A stretch of 64,000 nucleotides of DNA from Vreelandella arcis (GCF_900103865.1 NZ_FNII01000003.1:62001-126000), one strand, 5' to 3'; positions 1 to 9,826 are shown, numbered from the stretch's first letter. The notes: generated by a model not told the origin, from the letters alone. Made by a program: numbers and translations.

Positions 1-481
1 CTTTGTGCGCGAAGCGGTCGAGGTAGCGGTCGTAAAGCTGGCGGCTGAAAAGGGGGTTGAACCAGCAATACTGACAGAGCTACATGATTTGTTAGCACGC
101 CAGCGTCGCTGTATAGAGCCTAATGATAATGATCGGTTTTACCGCCTTGACGAAGCCTTTCATCGAACACTTTCGCTTGGAGTAAAACAGCAGGCTGCCT
201 GGAAAGTCATTGAAGAAGTTCGGGCGCAGCTCGACCGAGTTCGCTATCTCAGTGTGCCTGAGAGCACCCCACTATCACGGCTGATTGATCAACATACCAG
301 CATCGTCGATGCCATTGAGGCGCGTAACGTCCAGCAAGCTGAAGAGGCAATGTGTATCCACTTGCGTGAGATTCTGGTTTCTATGCCCGACCTGGTTCGT
401 CGTTTCCCCGCAATGTTTGAAGAAAATCAACGCTTCGAATCACAAGAAAACCAACCACTGATGGAGGGAGCGATACAATGA
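1..481 (+). CDS. FCD-domain (GntR/FadR-type) transcriptional regulator, 5'-truncated by the window edge
   Basis: The open frame runs in from the left edge, so the N-terminal winged-helix DNA-binding domain is outside the window and only the effector domain is visible. The all-helical FCD domain is supported by the spacing of histidine motifs: DEAFH near the start, QHTSIVDAI in the middle and CIHLREI near the end. In FCD proteins these residues bind a metal that helps hold a carboxylate effector. The stop codon overlaps the ATG of the next gene (ATGA), so the regulator is probably cotranscribed with the sugar-acid genes. I infer that it senses a sugar acid or pathway intermediate and controls this operon; the ligand cannot be read from the sequence. 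Confidence 0.85.
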   Translation, partial: FVREAVEVAVVKLAAEKGVEPAILTELHDLLARQRRCIEPNDNDRFYRLDEAFHRTLSLGVKQQAAWKVIEEVRAQLDRVRYLSVPESTPLSRLIDQHTSIVDAIEARNVQQAEEAMCIHLREILVSMPDLVRRFPAMFEENQRFESQENQPLMEGAIQ

Positions 482-1689
482 AGATCGAGCGGGCTTACAC
501 CATTGTGACCTCGCCGGGGCGCAATTTCGTGACGCTGAAGATTGTGACCGACCAGGGTGAGTACGGCATTGGCGATGCAACGCTCAATGGTCGTGAAATG
601 GCTGTGGTGGCGTATCTGGAGGAGCACGTAATTCCGACACTAATCGGGCGCGACCCTCAGCGTATCGAAGATATCTGGCACTACCTTTACCGCGGCGCTT
701 ACTGGCGGCGTGGCCCCGTCACCATGAGCGCGATTGCTGCCGTAGACATGGCGCTTTGGGATATTAAAGCAAAGCTTGCGGGCATGCCGTTGTACCAATT
801 GTTAGGTGGTAAGAGTCGTGATCGGGTGATGGTGTATGGTCATGCAACGGGACGCGATATTGAAGCCTGCCTGGAAGAAGTCGCCCGCCATGTCGATGAA
901 GGTTATAAAGCAGTACGTGTGCAAGCAGGGGTGCCAGGTATTGCCAGTATCTACGGTGTCGCCAAAAAAGATGGCGAGCCCTACGAGCCAGCCGATTCTG
1001 ATTTGCCTGATGAGCATGTTTGGAGCACCAGCAAATACTTAAACCACGTACCTAAACTGTTTGCCGCGGTAAGGGAACGATTTGGCGATGATTTGCATGT
1101 TCTACACGATGTTCACCACCGTCTGACGCCTATTGAAGCTGCCCGTTTGGGCAAAGAGGTTGAGCCCTACCATCTATTCTGGCTTGAGGACTGCGTACCG
1201 GCTGAAAACCAGGAAGCGTTTGGCCTTATTCGCCAACACACCACCACACCTTTGGCCGTGGGCGAAGTCTTTAACAGCCTGTTTGATGCCAAAGCGCTGA
1301 TTGAAAACCAATGGATCGACTATATTCGCGCCACCCTGACGCATGCCGGGGGGATTACCCACGTGCGCCGAATCGCCGATTTAGCCGGGCTTTATCACGT
1401 GCGTACCGGCTTCCATGGGCCAACGGATCTATCACCGGTTTGCCTGGGTGCGGCGATTCATTTTGATACCTGGGTACCCAATTTTGGTATTCAGGAATAC
1501 ATGCCGCATTCCAGCGCAACTGACGAAGTCTTCCCCCACGATTATCGCTTTGAAGATGGTCACTTCATCGTCGGCGAAAAGCCAGGGCACGGCGTTGATA
1601 TCGACGAAAAGCTAGCCAAACAATATCCCTATAAGCGTGCCAGCCTGCCGGTGAATCGGTTGGAAGACGGCACTCTATGGCATTGGTAA
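478..1689 (+). CDS. manD: ManD/RspA-family sugar-acid dehydratase (enolase superfamily)
   Basis: 403 aa, full length for the D-mannonate dehydratase subgroup, which converts D-mannonate (sometimes D-gluconate) to 2-keto-3-deoxygluconate. The active site is readable: Arg147 and Tyr159, metal ligands Asp211, Glu237 and Glu263, and His213, all offset at most one residue from the positions I recall for the characterised Novosphingobium enzyme. The loop HGPTDLSP carries Pro315. From memory, Ala versus Pro here separates high- from low-efficiency members, so this copy would be low-efficiency. A strong ribosome site (GGAGGGAG, 463-470) precedes the ATG, which overlaps the regulator stop. A non-homologous enzyme for the same reaction, UxuA, lies in the same cluster, so the physiological role of this one is uncertain. 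Confidence 0.88.
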   Translation: MKIERAYTIVTSPGRNFVTLKIVTDQGEYGIGDATLNGREMAVVAYLEEHVIPTLIGRDPQRIEDIWHYLYRGAYWRRGPVTMSAIAAVDMALWDIKAKLAGMPLYQLLGGKSRDRVMVYGHATGRDIEACLEEVARHVDEGYKAVRVQAGVPGIASIYGVAKKDGEPYEPADSDLPDEHVWSTSKYLNHVPKLFAAVRERFGDDLHVLHDVHHRLTPIEAARLGKEVEPYHLFWLEDCVPAENQEAFGLIRQHTTTPLAVGEVFNSLFDAKALIENQWIDYIRATLTHAGGITHVRRIADLAGLYHVRTGFHGPTDLSPVCLGAAIHFDTWVPNFGIQEYMPHSSATDEVFPHDYRFEDGHFIVGEKPGHGVDIDEKLAKQYPYKRASLPVNRLEDGTLWHW

Positions 1690-1703
1690 GGAGATTTACG
1701 TCA

Positions 1704-2726
1704 ATGAAAGCATTCCAGGTTAAAGCGCCTCACGACTACCAGGTAGCCGATATTGATGTGCCAACCGCTGCTGCTGAAGAAGTGCTTGTCCGCGTAGCCT
1801 TTGCCGGCATCTGTGGCTCAGACATGCATATTATCCATGGCGATAACGCCTTTGTACGTTTTCCTCGCATCACCGGCCATGAGTTTGCCGGGGTAGTGGA
1901 GGCGGTAGGTGATGGCGTGCAAAACGTCGCCGTTGGGGATCGCGTGTGCATCGACCCCGTTATCAGCTGTGGTGAGTGCTACCCCTGTCGGATTGGCCGC
2001 CCTAACGTGTGCAGTTCGCTTGAAGTCATCGGCGTGCATCGCAACGGTGGTTTTGAGGAGTCTGTCGCCGTTCCTGCCGCTAACGTTCACCACCTGCCTG
2101 ATCATATCGGGTTAGACGCTGCTGCCTTGGTAGAGCCTTACACCATTGCGGCTAACGTGCTGGATCGTATGCAGCCGCATCCTGGTGACCGGCTAATGGT
2201 TCTGGGCGCCGGGGTGATTGGCCTGACGATCCTGCAGATGGCCCTGGCCAAGGGCATCGAAGACGTCATCGTGACGGATGTGATTAACGAGCGATTGGAA
2301 GCAGCAAACCAGCTCGGAGCGACACACGTGTTCAATAGCCGCGAGCAGGATATCGAACAAGAAGTGCTTGCCTTGACCCAAGGTGAAGGCGTGCCACTGA
2401 TTGCGGATGCGGCCTGCGTGCCAGCGCTTTTACCTCAAATGCTGCGCTTGGCGTCCCCAGCCGGACGGATTGGTTTACTGGGCTTTAGCGTTCAGCCAAG
2501 TGAACTCGTGCAGCTAGAAGTCATTAAGAAGGAGCTGACCCTGGTGGGGTCACGGCTTAATAATCGCAAATTTCCGGAGGTGCTTGAGCTAATGGCAAGT
2601 GGCCAGTTGGATCCATTGGCGTTGGTGAGCCATCGGCTGCCACTCAATGACATGCCAAGTGCTATCGACATGCTTGATCACCGACCAGAAGAGGCCCGAA
2701 AAGTGCTGATTCAAATCAGTGCTTAA
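1704..2726 (+). CDS. Zinc-dependent medium-chain dehydrogenase, probable L-gulonate 5-dehydrogenase (RspB-like)
   Basis: 340 aa from the ATG at 1704, chosen because AAGGAG (1688-1693) sits just upstream; an earlier in-frame start would overlap manD without its own ribosome site. Catalytic zinc ligands are visible as Cys37 (GICGSD) and His59-Glu60 (GHE). The structural zinc site is Cys89, Cys92, Cys95 and Cys103, and the NAD(H) fold has VLGAGVIGL. Family and neighbours (ManD, UxuB, UxuA, TRAP) match the L-gulonate pathway reported for Chromohalobacter, in which such an enzyme oxidises L-gulonate to D-fructuronate. Fold and cofactor class are seen directly; substrate is inferred from context. 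L-galactonate or L-idonate are alternatives. Confidence 0.8.
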   Translation: MKAFQVKAPHDYQVADIDVPTAAAEEVLVRVAFAGICGSDMHIIHGDNAFVRFPRITGHEFAGVVEAVGDGVQNVAVGDRVCIDPVISCGECYPCRIGRPNVCSSLEVIGVHRNGGFEESVAVPAANVHHLPDHIGLDAAALVEPYTIAANVLDRMQPHPGDRLMVLGAGVIGLTILQMALAKGIEDVIVTDVINERLEAANQLGATHVFNSREQDIEQEVLALTQGEGVPLIADAACVPALLPQMLRLASPAGRIGLLGFSVQPSELVQLEVIKKELTLVGSRLNNRKFPEVLELMASGQLDPLALVSHRLPLNDMPSAIDMLDHRPEEARKVLIQISA

Positions 2727-2789
2727 AGGCTAACCACGCCAACTCGCGCGTCATTAACAACCTACAACACCAGTGTGCAGGAGAGAAAA

Positions 2790-3758
2790 ATGATTAAACA
2801 ACTACTATCCAGTGCGGTTCTTGGGGCTGCCATTTTAAGCAGTCATTCACTCATGGCGGCGGACTATACGTTGCAGTTTGGCCATTTAGCGAATGAGCAG
2901 AATATTTGGCACCAGGCCGCCGAAAAGTTTAAAGAGGAAGTGGAAGCGAATTCCGACGGACAGATTGAGGTGCAACTCTATCCTAACGAGCAACTCGGCA
3001 ATGAAATGGACGTGATCAACAGTATCCAGTTGGGTACGGCGGATATGACGATCACCGGAGAAAGCTTGCAGAATTGGGCGCCGAAAGCCGCGATGATGGC
3101 GGTACCTTATGCTTTCCGCGACTCCGAACATTTGCATGCCGCGGTAAACGGTGAGGTCGGCGCTGAGATTGAAGCGCAAATCACCGAGCGCACCGACTTG
3201 GTTCCCCTGGCGTGGTTTGAGCGTGGCCCACGTCAACTGACTTCTAATCGTCCTATCCGCACGCCTGATGAGCTGGATGGCCTGCGCCTGCGTGTGCCTA
3301 ACGTGCCGCTGTTCGTCGATACATGGCAAGCTCTGGGCGCACGCCCCACGCCAATGGCCTTTAGCGAAGTGTTCACCGCGCTTCAGCAAAACACCCTGGA
3401 GGGCCAGGAAAACCCGCTTAGTCTGATTGAGAGCGCCAGCTTCAATGAAGTGCAGGACTACGTCAACATGACCGGGCATGTGCGCAGTTGGATCTATGTG
3501 GTGATTGGGCGTAATCAGTTGGAAAGTATGCCTGAAGAGCTCCAGCAAGTGGTTCGCGATGCGGCCCAGACCATGCAAGCGTATGAAGCTGAACTGTTTA
3601 CTGAGGATCAGGCACGCCTTGAGCAAGCGCTACAGGAGCGTGGCATGGAATTTGTAGACGCCGATGTTGAGGCCTTTGCTGAGAAGGCGCGTCCCGCCGT
3701 GCTAGAGGCCTTAACTGAAGAACAGCGCGAACTCTTCGACACTATCCAAGACTTGTAA
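2790..3758 (+). CDS. TRAP transporter periplasmic solute-binding protein (DctP family)
   Basis: 322 aa with a Sec signal peptide (basic MIKQ start, hydrophobic stretch to about residue 22, cleavage near LMA-AD). The mature part has DctP-family hallmarks: FGH near the N-terminus, the NEQLGNE segment, a conserved arginine region RLRVPNVPLF that normally clamps the substrate carboxylate, and a GQENPLSLI helix. It delivers the ligand from periplasm to the DctQ/DctM permease encoded next. The start at 2790 follows AGGAGAG (2779-2785). The surrounding catabolic genes suggest a hexuronate or aldonate ligand such as L-gulonate or D-mannonate; the exact ligand is inferred. Confidence 0.9.
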   Translation: MIKQLLSSAVLGAAILSSHSLMAADYTLQFGHLANEQNIWHQAAEKFKEEVEANSDGQIEVQLYPNEQLGNEMDVINSIQLGTADMTITGESLQNWAPKAAMMAVPYAFRDSEHLHAAVNGEVGAEIEAQITERTDLVPLAWFERGPRQLTSNRPIRTPDELDGLRLRVPNVPLFVDTWQALGARPTPMAFSEVFTALQQNTLEGQENPLSLIESASFNEVQDYVNMTGHVRSWIYVVIGRNQLESMPEELQQVVRDAAQTMQAYEAELFTEDQARLEQALQERGMEFVDADVEAFAEKARPAVLEALTEEQRELFDTIQDL

Positions 3759-3860
3759 GGTTGCAGGTAAGGACACTAGTGAATTGCTAATTGAGGTGGG
3801 CTGGCATTGCGCCAGTCCATTTCCTCATTGCAAAAGCAGCCTATCCATGAGGATACGTTT

Positions 3861-4439
3861 ATGCACTCGGATCAAAAAGCGCTTGAACAGGAAGCGTTAG
3901 AGAGTCTGGATTCACTGTCGGCGGTGCCTAAGCTACAAGGCCCCATTGGGCGCGTGATTGGTTGGGTTGATACTTGCTTTTTGACCTTGGCCGTTGTGGC
4001 ACTTGTCGCTATTGCTGCCACGGTACTCCTACAAATTTGTTCGCGGTTATTTTTACCGTTTTCCATTGCGTGGACCGAAGAACTTTCCCGCTACCTGTTT
4101 GTTTATATGGTGGCGCTATCGGTCGGCGTGGTATTGCGACAGAACCGCAATATCAGTGTTGAGCTTTTTCATCACCTATTGGGGCCGCGTATGCAAGCGG
4201 CTTTCCAAGTGCTGATTTGCTTGTTGATTGGCCTGTTTGCCTTTTTGGTGCTGCCTTACGCTTGGCAATATGCGCAAAACGGCACATGGCAGACCTCGCC
4301 AACGCTTCATGTTCCCATGCTGTATATCTTTTTCTCAACGGTTGTCACCTTTGGGCTACTCCTGGTGTACAGCTTACTGGGATGCCTTGAGGGAATTATC
4401 GCAATGTGTCGCTCCTCTGCCTCCCTTCAGGAGTCGTAA
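3861..4439 (+). CDS. TRAP transporter small permease subunit (DctQ family)
   Basis: 192 aa from the ATG at 3861, preceded by a GAGGA ribosome site; an in-frame start 54 bases upstream has none. After a charged cytoplasmic tail of about 35 residues there are four hydrophobic segments, at about 40-65, 75-95, 115-140 and 150-175. The DctQ signature WTEELSRYLFVYMVALSVG is intact. This small subunit pairs with the 12-helix DctM subunit encoded two bases downstream to make a sodium-driven, binding-protein-dependent importer in the inner membrane. Confidence 0.9.
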   Translation: MHSDQKALEQEALESLDSLSAVPKLQGPIGRVIGWVDTCFLTLAVVALVAIAATVLLQICSRLFLPFSIAWTEELSRYLFVYMVALSVGVVLRQNRNISVELFHHLLGPRMQAAFQVLICLLIGLFAFLVLPYAWQYAQNGTWQTSPTLHVPMLYIFFSTVVTFGLLLVYSLLGCLEGIIAMCRSSASLQES

Positions 4440-4441
4440 GC

Positions 4442-5725
4442 ATGGAAGTTATTATCCTCTTTAGCGTTTTCTTGATTCTGCTCTTGGTTGGGATGCCCAT
4501 CGCGTTTTCGCTGGGGTTAGCCTCGCTCTCTTATCTTCTGCTTGAAGGCATTTCACTAACCATTGTACCGCAGCGTATGTATGCGGGTATCGATACGTTT
4601 GTGCTGCTCTGTATTCCAGGCTTTGTGCTGGCAGGCAATCTAATGAACGTGGGCAATATCACCGAACATATCGTGCGTTTCTCCAATGCGTTGTTGGGCC
4701 ATATTCGTGGTGGGCTTGGCTTGGCCAACGTGGCGGGGTCGATGATTTTTGGCGGTATCTCCGGCACGGCGGTTGCCGACTCAGCCAGCATCGGTTCGGT
4801 CATGATTCCAGGTATGGCGCGCTCAGGTTATGACAAACCGTTTGCTGCTGCAGTGACCGCCGCATCGTCAACCGTTGGGCCGATTATACCGCCCAGTGTG
4901 CCGATGATTATTGCCGGTTCACTCAGCGGTATTTCGGTAGGCCGCATGTTCCTGGCAGGGGCTATTCCCGGCTTGTTGCTGGGGCTCGCCATGATGATTA
5001 CGGTGTATATCCTGGCCGTTCGTCGCGGCTACCCAAAAGAAAAGCGGGTATCTTTCCTTCAACTGCTGCGTGAAGCGAAAACAGCTTTCTGGGCGCTCTT
5101 GATGACCGTGATTATTCTCTACGGCATCATTGGTGGTTTTTTTACACCCACGGAGGCATCCATCGTTGCCAGCCTTTATGCCTTAGTGGTTGGTATGTAT
5201 GTCTATAAAGGGTTGTCGTGGAAAAAGCTTCCGGCAATTTTATCTGACACTGTATTGACCTCTTCGGCACTGCTGCTGATGGTAGGTCTGGCGAATTTGT
5301 TCGGCTGGATACTCACCAGTGAACAGATCCCTCAGATGATTGCCGCGCTTATCCTCTCCATCAGTGATAACCCACTGATAGTTTTACTCATACTTAATCT
5401 CATCTTGCTATTCGTTGGCGCGTTTATGGAAACCATCGCCGCGCTGATCATTCTTTTCCCGGCATTGGTGGGGGTAGCCACTGGCGTCGGTGTCGATCCG
5501 GTTCATTTTGCGGTCATCGCGGTATTGAACTTGATGATTGGCCTTACCACGCCACCGGTTGGGGTGTGCCTCTTCGTAGTGGCGGGGATTGGTAAACTGC
5601 CGATGTTGACGGTCGCAAGAGCCATCGTGCCATTTTTACTATGTAACTTAGCGGTGCTGTTATTGGTAACTTACGTTCCAGCTATTTCACTTTGGCTACC
5701 CAACTTATTGATGGGGAGTAATTAA
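4442..5725 (+). CDS. TRAP transporter large permease subunit (DctM family)
   Basis: 427 aa, the usual DctM length, very hydrophobic throughout with about 12 membrane segments. Characteristic stretches are the N-terminal GMPIAFSLGLASL, the glycine-rich ANVAGSMIFGGISGTAVAD, the VGPIIPPSVPMI loop and the C-terminal LMIGLTTPPVGVCLFV. The ATG at 4442 lies two bases after the dctQ stop, so the two permease genes are probably translationally coupled. It forms the transport channel of the sugar-acid importer. No frameshift or missing signature is visible. Confidence 0.92.
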   Translation: MEVIILFSVFLILLLVGMPIAFSLGLASLSYLLLEGISLTIVPQRMYAGIDTFVLLCIPGFVLAGNLMNVGNITEHIVRFSNALLGHIRGGLGLANVAGSMIFGGISGTAVADSASIGSVMIPGMARSGYDKPFAAAVTAASSTVGPIIPPSVPMIIAGSLSGISVGRMFLAGAIPGLLLGLAMMITVYILAVRRGYPKEKRVSFLQLLREAKTAFWALLMTVIILYGIIGGFFTPTEASIVASLYALVVGMYVYKGLSWKKLPAILSDTVLTSSALLLMVGLANLFGWILTSEQIPQMIAALILSISDNPLIVLLILNLILLFVGAFMETIAALIILFPALVGVATGVGVDPVHFAVIAVLNLMIGLTTPPVGVCLFVVAGIGKLPMLTVARAIVPFLLCNLAVLLLVTYVPAISLWLPNLLMGSN

Positions 5726-5727
5726 CG

Positions 5728-7197
5728 ATGGCTTTACAGCGTATTGAAGCCTCATCCAAAAGCGGCCAGATCGGAGTCGTTCATCTGGGCCTGGGCGCCT
5801 TTCATCGTGCCCATCAAGCGGTGTATTTAGAGCGTTACCGTCAGCGCACTGGCGACCTTCAGTGGGGCGTATGCAGCGCCAACCTCCGATCTAGCATTGG
5901 CTTGGTAGATAGCCTGCGCGATGCTGACTACCGCTATCAGGTAGCCGAGTACGCTGACAGCGACACCCTCACGCTGCGTGAAATAGGTGTGATCGAGGAG
6001 ACGCTATTCACTGGTCAGGATCGTGCGGGTAACTGGGGCCGCGACCGTGATGCTTTACTGGCGCGGTTGGCATCCGCCGATACGCGAATCGTGACGTTGA
6101 CCGTCACTGAGAAAGGGTACTTTCTAAACCCCGCCAGCGGAGAGTTAAGAGACGACGACCCGATGATCGCCAGCGATATGGCATCGCCACAGCAGCCACG
6201 CACCGCGCCAGGGCTATTGGTAGAAACGCTATCTCGGCGGCGCGAAGCAGGCATCGCCCCCTTCACCGTGCTTTCTTGCGACAACATGCCCGATAACGGC
6301 AAGCGTACACGCCAAGCGGTAGTGCAACTGGCCGAGCAGCGTGACCCCGCACTGGCTCGCTGGATCGCCAATGAAGTGGCGTTTCCCTGCAGCATGGTGG
6401 ATCGCATTGTGCCCGCGATGACGGACGCTGACTTTGAGCGTTTAGCGGCACTGGGAGTTGCCGATCCAAACGCCGTGGTGTGCGAAGCATTCACTCAGTG
6501 GGTGGTAGAAGACGACTTTCCACTAGGGCGGCCGGACTGGGAAGCCGAGGGCGTCGAGATGGTCGCCGATGTGGCGCCGTTTGAAACCATGAAGCTACGC
6601 ATGCTGAACGGCAGTCATTCGCTGCTTGCCTATCTGGGTGCAGTGGCAGGTATCGAGACGGTTGTTGACGGTATTAATTACGCCGAACTCCGGGCGCTGT
6701 TGCGTCGCTATATGCTCGAAGAGGCGGCGCCGACGCTTGAGATGCCCGAAGGGATCGACTTGGAAGCCTATGCTGACTCGCTATTGAACCGTTTTGCTAA
6801 CGACAGCCTGCGCCATCGCCTGCAACAAATTGCCATGGATGGTAGCCAGAAACTTCCCCAGCGCTGGCTCTCCGGCGCGTTGAAGCGCATTAACGCCGGG
6901 CAGTCATCGCCGTGCGTGGCGCTGGGCATGGCCGCCTGGATTCGTTATACCGCCGGCGAAGACCTGCAAGGCAATCAATACCCCGTGGATGACCCGCTAG
7001 CCAAGCGTTTCAAGGCGTTACATCACGCGCATGGGGCAGATAGCGCTGGATTGGTAGCGGCCTTTTTAGCCATGGATGATGTGGTACCCAAGGAACTGGC
7101 CGCAGATAAGTCGTTTGCCCAGTCCGTGCTGACCGCGTATCAGACGTTGACCCAAGATGGCTTGGATGGGGCGCTCTCAGCACTTGAAAGCAGATAA
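5728..7197 (+). CDS. uxuB: D-fructuronate reductase (mannonate oxidoreductase), mannitol dehydrogenase family
   Basis: 489 aa, close to E. coli UxuB. It interconverts D-fructuronate and D-mannonate with NAD(H) in the cytoplasm. The N-terminal nucleotide-binding fold starts HLGLGAFHRAHQAVY. The C-terminal domain carries the catalytic KLRMLNGSHS motif typical of the polyol-specific long-chain dehydrogenases. The ribosome site GGGGAG lies 9 bases before the ATG, and the gene begins two bases after the dctM stop. Placed between the importer and UxuA, it would take D-fructuronate made by the upstream dehydrogenase on to mannonate. Other members of the family act on mannitol or altronate; context favours UxuB. 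Confidence 0.88.
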   Translation: MALQRIEASSKSGQIGVVHLGLGAFHRAHQAVYLERYRQRTGDLQWGVCSANLRSSIGLVDSLRDADYRYQVAEYADSDTLTLREIGVIEETLFTGQDRAGNWGRDRDALLARLASADTRIVTLTVTEKGYFLNPASGELRDDDPMIASDMASPQQPRTAPGLLVETLSRRREAGIAPFTVLSCDNMPDNGKRTRQAVVQLAEQRDPALARWIANEVAFPCSMVDRIVPAMTDADFERLAALGVADPNAVVCEAFTQWVVEDDFPLGRPDWEAEGVEMVADVAPFETMKLRMLNGSHSLLAYLGAVAGIETVVDGINYAELRALLRRYMLEEAAPTLEMPEGIDLEAYADSLLNRFANDSLRHRLQQIAMDGSQKLPQRWLSGALKRINAGQSSPCVALGMAAWIRYTAGEDLQGNQYPVDDPLAKRFKALHHAHGADSAGLVAAFLAMDDVVPKELAADKSFAQSVLTAYQTLTQDGLDGALSALESR

Positions 7198-7212
7198 CAA
7201 AAGGAGATCACC

Positions 7213-8388
7213 ATGGAGCATACGTGGCGCTGGTTTGGCCCGCAGGATGCCATACGCCTGGACGAAATTCGCCAGACCGGCGCAACAGGTATTGTCACGG
7301 CCCTGCATGATGTACCCAATGACCAAGTGTGGTCAGTCGCTGCTATTCGTGAGCGCAAAGAGATGATCGAGGCGGCCGGGTTACGCTGGTCGGTTGTGGA
7401 AAGCGTGCCGGTGCATGAGTCAATCAAGAAGGGCCTGCCCGAGCGAGATGCACTGATTGCAACCTACTGCCAGACACTGCGCAACCTGGCGGACTGCGGT
7501 ATCGACACCGTTTGCTACAACTTTATGCCAGTGCTGGATTGGACGCGTACCGACCTGACCTATGAACTGCCCGATGGCGCTTTGGCCCTACGCTTTGATC
7601 AGGTGGCGTTTGCCGCCTTTGATCTTTATCTGCTTCAGCGGCCAGAGGCTGATAAAGAGTACAGCGCCGAGGAGAAAGCCCAGGCACGCCGCTATCTGGA
7701 CGCGTTAGATAGCGCAGGGCGCGACAAATTAGTCAATACACTGATCGCTGGGCTACCGGGTGCCGAAGAGCACTACACCCTTGAGCAGTTTCGCGCTGTA
7801 TTGGAAGAGTACGCTGATATTGATGCCGCTCGGCTGCGAGAAAACCTTGGCTACTTTCTGCAGGCAGTGATTCCGGTGGCAGAAGAGGTGGGCATCCGTA
7901 TGGGCATCCACCCGGATGACCCGCCCCGGCCGCTGCTGGGGCTGCCCCGAGTTGTCTCGACTCACGAGGATGCCCAGTGGATTGTTAATCGCGTACCCAG
8001 CCCAGCCAATGGCTTGACGCTTTGCACGGGCTCTTACGGCGTTCGTGAAGATAATGATTTGGTGGCTATGACTCGCCACTTTGCCCCGCATATTCACTTT
8101 ATCCATCTGCGTGCCACAAAGCGCGAAGCGGATGCCCTCTCTTTCTACGAGGCGTCTCACCTGGCGGGTGATGTGGATATGGTGGGAGTGATACATGCCC
8201 TGGTAAATGAAGAGCGTCGGCGTGAACGCGAGGGCGGGGCGCGCTTACCGCTGCGCCCGGATCATGGCCACCAACTGCTTGATGATCAACAGCGCAATAC
8301 GGCACCGGGCTACCCGCTATACGGGCGCATGCGAGGCTTGGCTGAATTGCGGGGGGTTGAAGCTGCGATTCGTCGCTTATCTACGTAG
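7213..8388 (+). CDS. uxuA: D-mannonate dehydratase UxuA
   Basis: 391 aa, family length. It dehydrates D-mannonate to 2-keto-3-deoxygluconate using a divalent metal on a TIM barrel, unrelated in fold to ManD. The N-terminus WRWFGPQD and the segment [17 protein letters not shown] are diagnostic. Likely metal ligands are His in GIHPDDPP, Cys in LCTGSYG, His in [10 protein letters not shown] and Asp in RPDHGHQ. AAGGAGA lies directly upstream of the ATG. It is the last cytoplasmic enzyme of the cluster; KDG kinase and KDPG aldolase are not in the window and must be encoded elsewhere. Confidence 0.94.
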   Translation: MEHTWRWFGPQDAIRLDEIRQTGATGIVTALHDVPNDQVWSVAAIRERKEMIEAAGLRWSVVESVPVHESIKKGLPERDALIATYCQTLRNLADCGIDTVCYNFMPVLDWTRTDLTYELPDGALALRFDQVAFAAFDLYLLQRPEADKEYSAEEKAQARRYLDALDSAGRDKLVNTLIAGLPGAEEHYTLEQFRAVLEEYADIDAARLRENLGYFLQAVIPVAEEVGIRMGIHPDDPPRPLLGLPRVVSTHEDAQWIVNRVPSPANGLTLCTGSYGVREDNDLVAMTRHFAPHIHFIHLRATKREADALSFYEASHLAGDVDMVGVIHALVNEERRREREGGARLPLRPDHGHQLLDDQQRNTAPGYPLYGRMRGLAELRGVEAAIRRLST

Positions 8389-8479
8389 GGGCGGCCACGG
8401 CTTGGTGAAATGGCTTTCCCTATAAAACTTGCGGCTAGTGAAAGATGGTGTCTGGTCGCTATTCAATGGAGTCATCGAG

Positions 8480-9811
8480 ATGAAAGTACAAAAAGATTTA
8501 GAACAACAAAGCTCGAGTATCCCAAAAAGCAACACCGGGCTTTCCAGGCGCTCGTTTTTGCAGGCCATAGGTGCGAGCGCAGCCTGGGCAGCAACGGCTC
8601 AAAGCGCCTTCGCACAGAACTCGGGCCCGACGGATTCGCTGGCGAGTGGTCAGTACCTGTATGTCGGCACTTACTCGTCACCCAACACGGCACCCGGTGG
8701 CGTTGTCCCAAGTGAGGCCGAAGGCATCTATGTCTACAAGATGAATCTTGAAACCGGTAACCTGAGCCACGTCCAGACGGTAAGGGACGACAATCCGTCG
8801 TTCTTGGCAGTGGCACCCTCGAAGCGCTATCTATACTGTGTCAACGAGCTTGGCGTGGATGACAAGGGAGCGCCGCTAGGGCGTGTCAGTGCCTACAGAA
8901 TTGATGAGCGTAGTGGGCACCTGACGTTGATCAATACTCGCTCTACAGCAGGCTCCTGGCCCTGTCATTGCGCCGTCCACCCCTCAGGTGACTATCTATT
9001 TGCGGCCAACTACGGTACTGGTACCTTTTCTGTCTTTCCGCTTGGCGATGATGGTGATATTGAGCCCATGAGCGATCAGTATCAGGCGTCAGGTAATGGA
9101 AGTGGGCCAGACCCAGTTCGTCAGGAAGGTCCACATGCTCACATGATGCTGTCCAACCCTGGGGCTGAGCATGTTTTTGGTGTGGATCTTGGCGGTGATT
9201 CGATTCTTGCTTGGGAACTCGATCCAGCCACTGGAAAGTTAGTGCCGGGGCCTGTTCCCTATGCCAACGTGCCATCCGGCAGCGGCTGTCGCCATTTAGT
9301 GTTCCACCCTGATGACAATCGGGCATATGTCATCAACGAACTTTCGTCCACCATCGACGTGTTCGATTTCAACCCCCGAAGGGGAGCATTCGTCTGGCTT
9401 CAGTCGATCTCGACGTTGCCGCAAGATACCGCTTACACCCGCCCATCATTCAATCCCGATAATCCAGGTGAAGTGCCAACGGGTACGAATACGACGGCAG
9501 AAATCAGAATTCATCCGAGCGGGCGTTGGCTCTACGCCACTAATCGAGGGATGGATAGCGTCGCCATGTTCGAGGTTGACCCCGGTTCCGGGAAGTTGAC
9601 TTCTGCAGGCTGGGTCCAGAGCCAAGGCCAGATTCCGCGAGGCATGAACATCGAGCCTTCAGGCACTTTTCTTTACGTAGGCAACCAGAACTCGGACACT
9701 ATTGTAGTCTTTCGAATTAAGTCGGATGACGGGCAACTCGAAGGACCCCTCCATATTATCGATAGCCCGGTTCCGGTCGACTTCGCGTTTGGCTCCTTTG
9801 TGCGAAGTTGA
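8480..9811 (+). CDS. Tat-exported seven-bladed beta-propeller lactonase (Pgl/YbhE-like)
   Basis: 443 aa from the ATG at 8480, preceded by TGGAG. The N-terminus has a twin-arginine export signal, SRRSFLQAIG, followed by an alanine-rich hydrophobic stretch and a likely cut after AFA, so the folded protein should act in the periplasm. The rest is the lactonase propeller: YLYVGTYSS, repeated blades containing HPSG-type turns (CAVHPSGDYLF, IRIHPSGRWLY) and GPHAHMMLSNP. Family members hydrolyse sugar lactones such as 6-phosphogluconolactone. A periplasmic location argues against a phosphorylated substrate and, with the gulonate/mannonate neighbours, suggests aldonolactone opening before TRAP uptake. 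The substrate is inferred. Confidence 0.85.
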   Translation: MKVQKDLEQQSSSIPKSNTGLSRRSFLQAIGASAAWAATAQSAFAQNSGPTDSLASGQYLYVGTYSSPNTAPGGVVPSEAEGIYVYKMNLETGNLSHVQTVRDDNPSFLAVAPSKRYLYCVNELGVDDKGAPLGRVSAYRIDERSGHLTLINTRSTAGSWPCHCAVHPSGDYLFAANYGTGTFSVFPLGDDGDIEPMSDQYQASGNGSGPDPVRQEGPHAHMMLSNPGAEHVFGVDLGGDSILAWELDPATGKLVPGPVPYANVPSGSGCRHLVFHPDDNRAYVINELSSTIDVFDFNPRRGAFVWLQSISTLPQDTAYTRPSFNPDNPGEVPTGTNTTAEIRIHPSGRWLYATNRGMDSVAMFEVDPGSGKLTSAGWVQSQGQIPRGMNIEPSGTFLYVGNQNSDTIVVFRIKSDDGQLEGPLHIIDSPVPVDFAFGSFVRS

Positions 9812-9826
9812 GGTGGTTCAGTGCGT

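Noticed and set aside
2886..3626. Open frame of 246 codons on the - strand opposite the TRAP binding protein
   Set aside because: Antisense shadow of a clear DctP-family gene, with no family-like motifs of its own.
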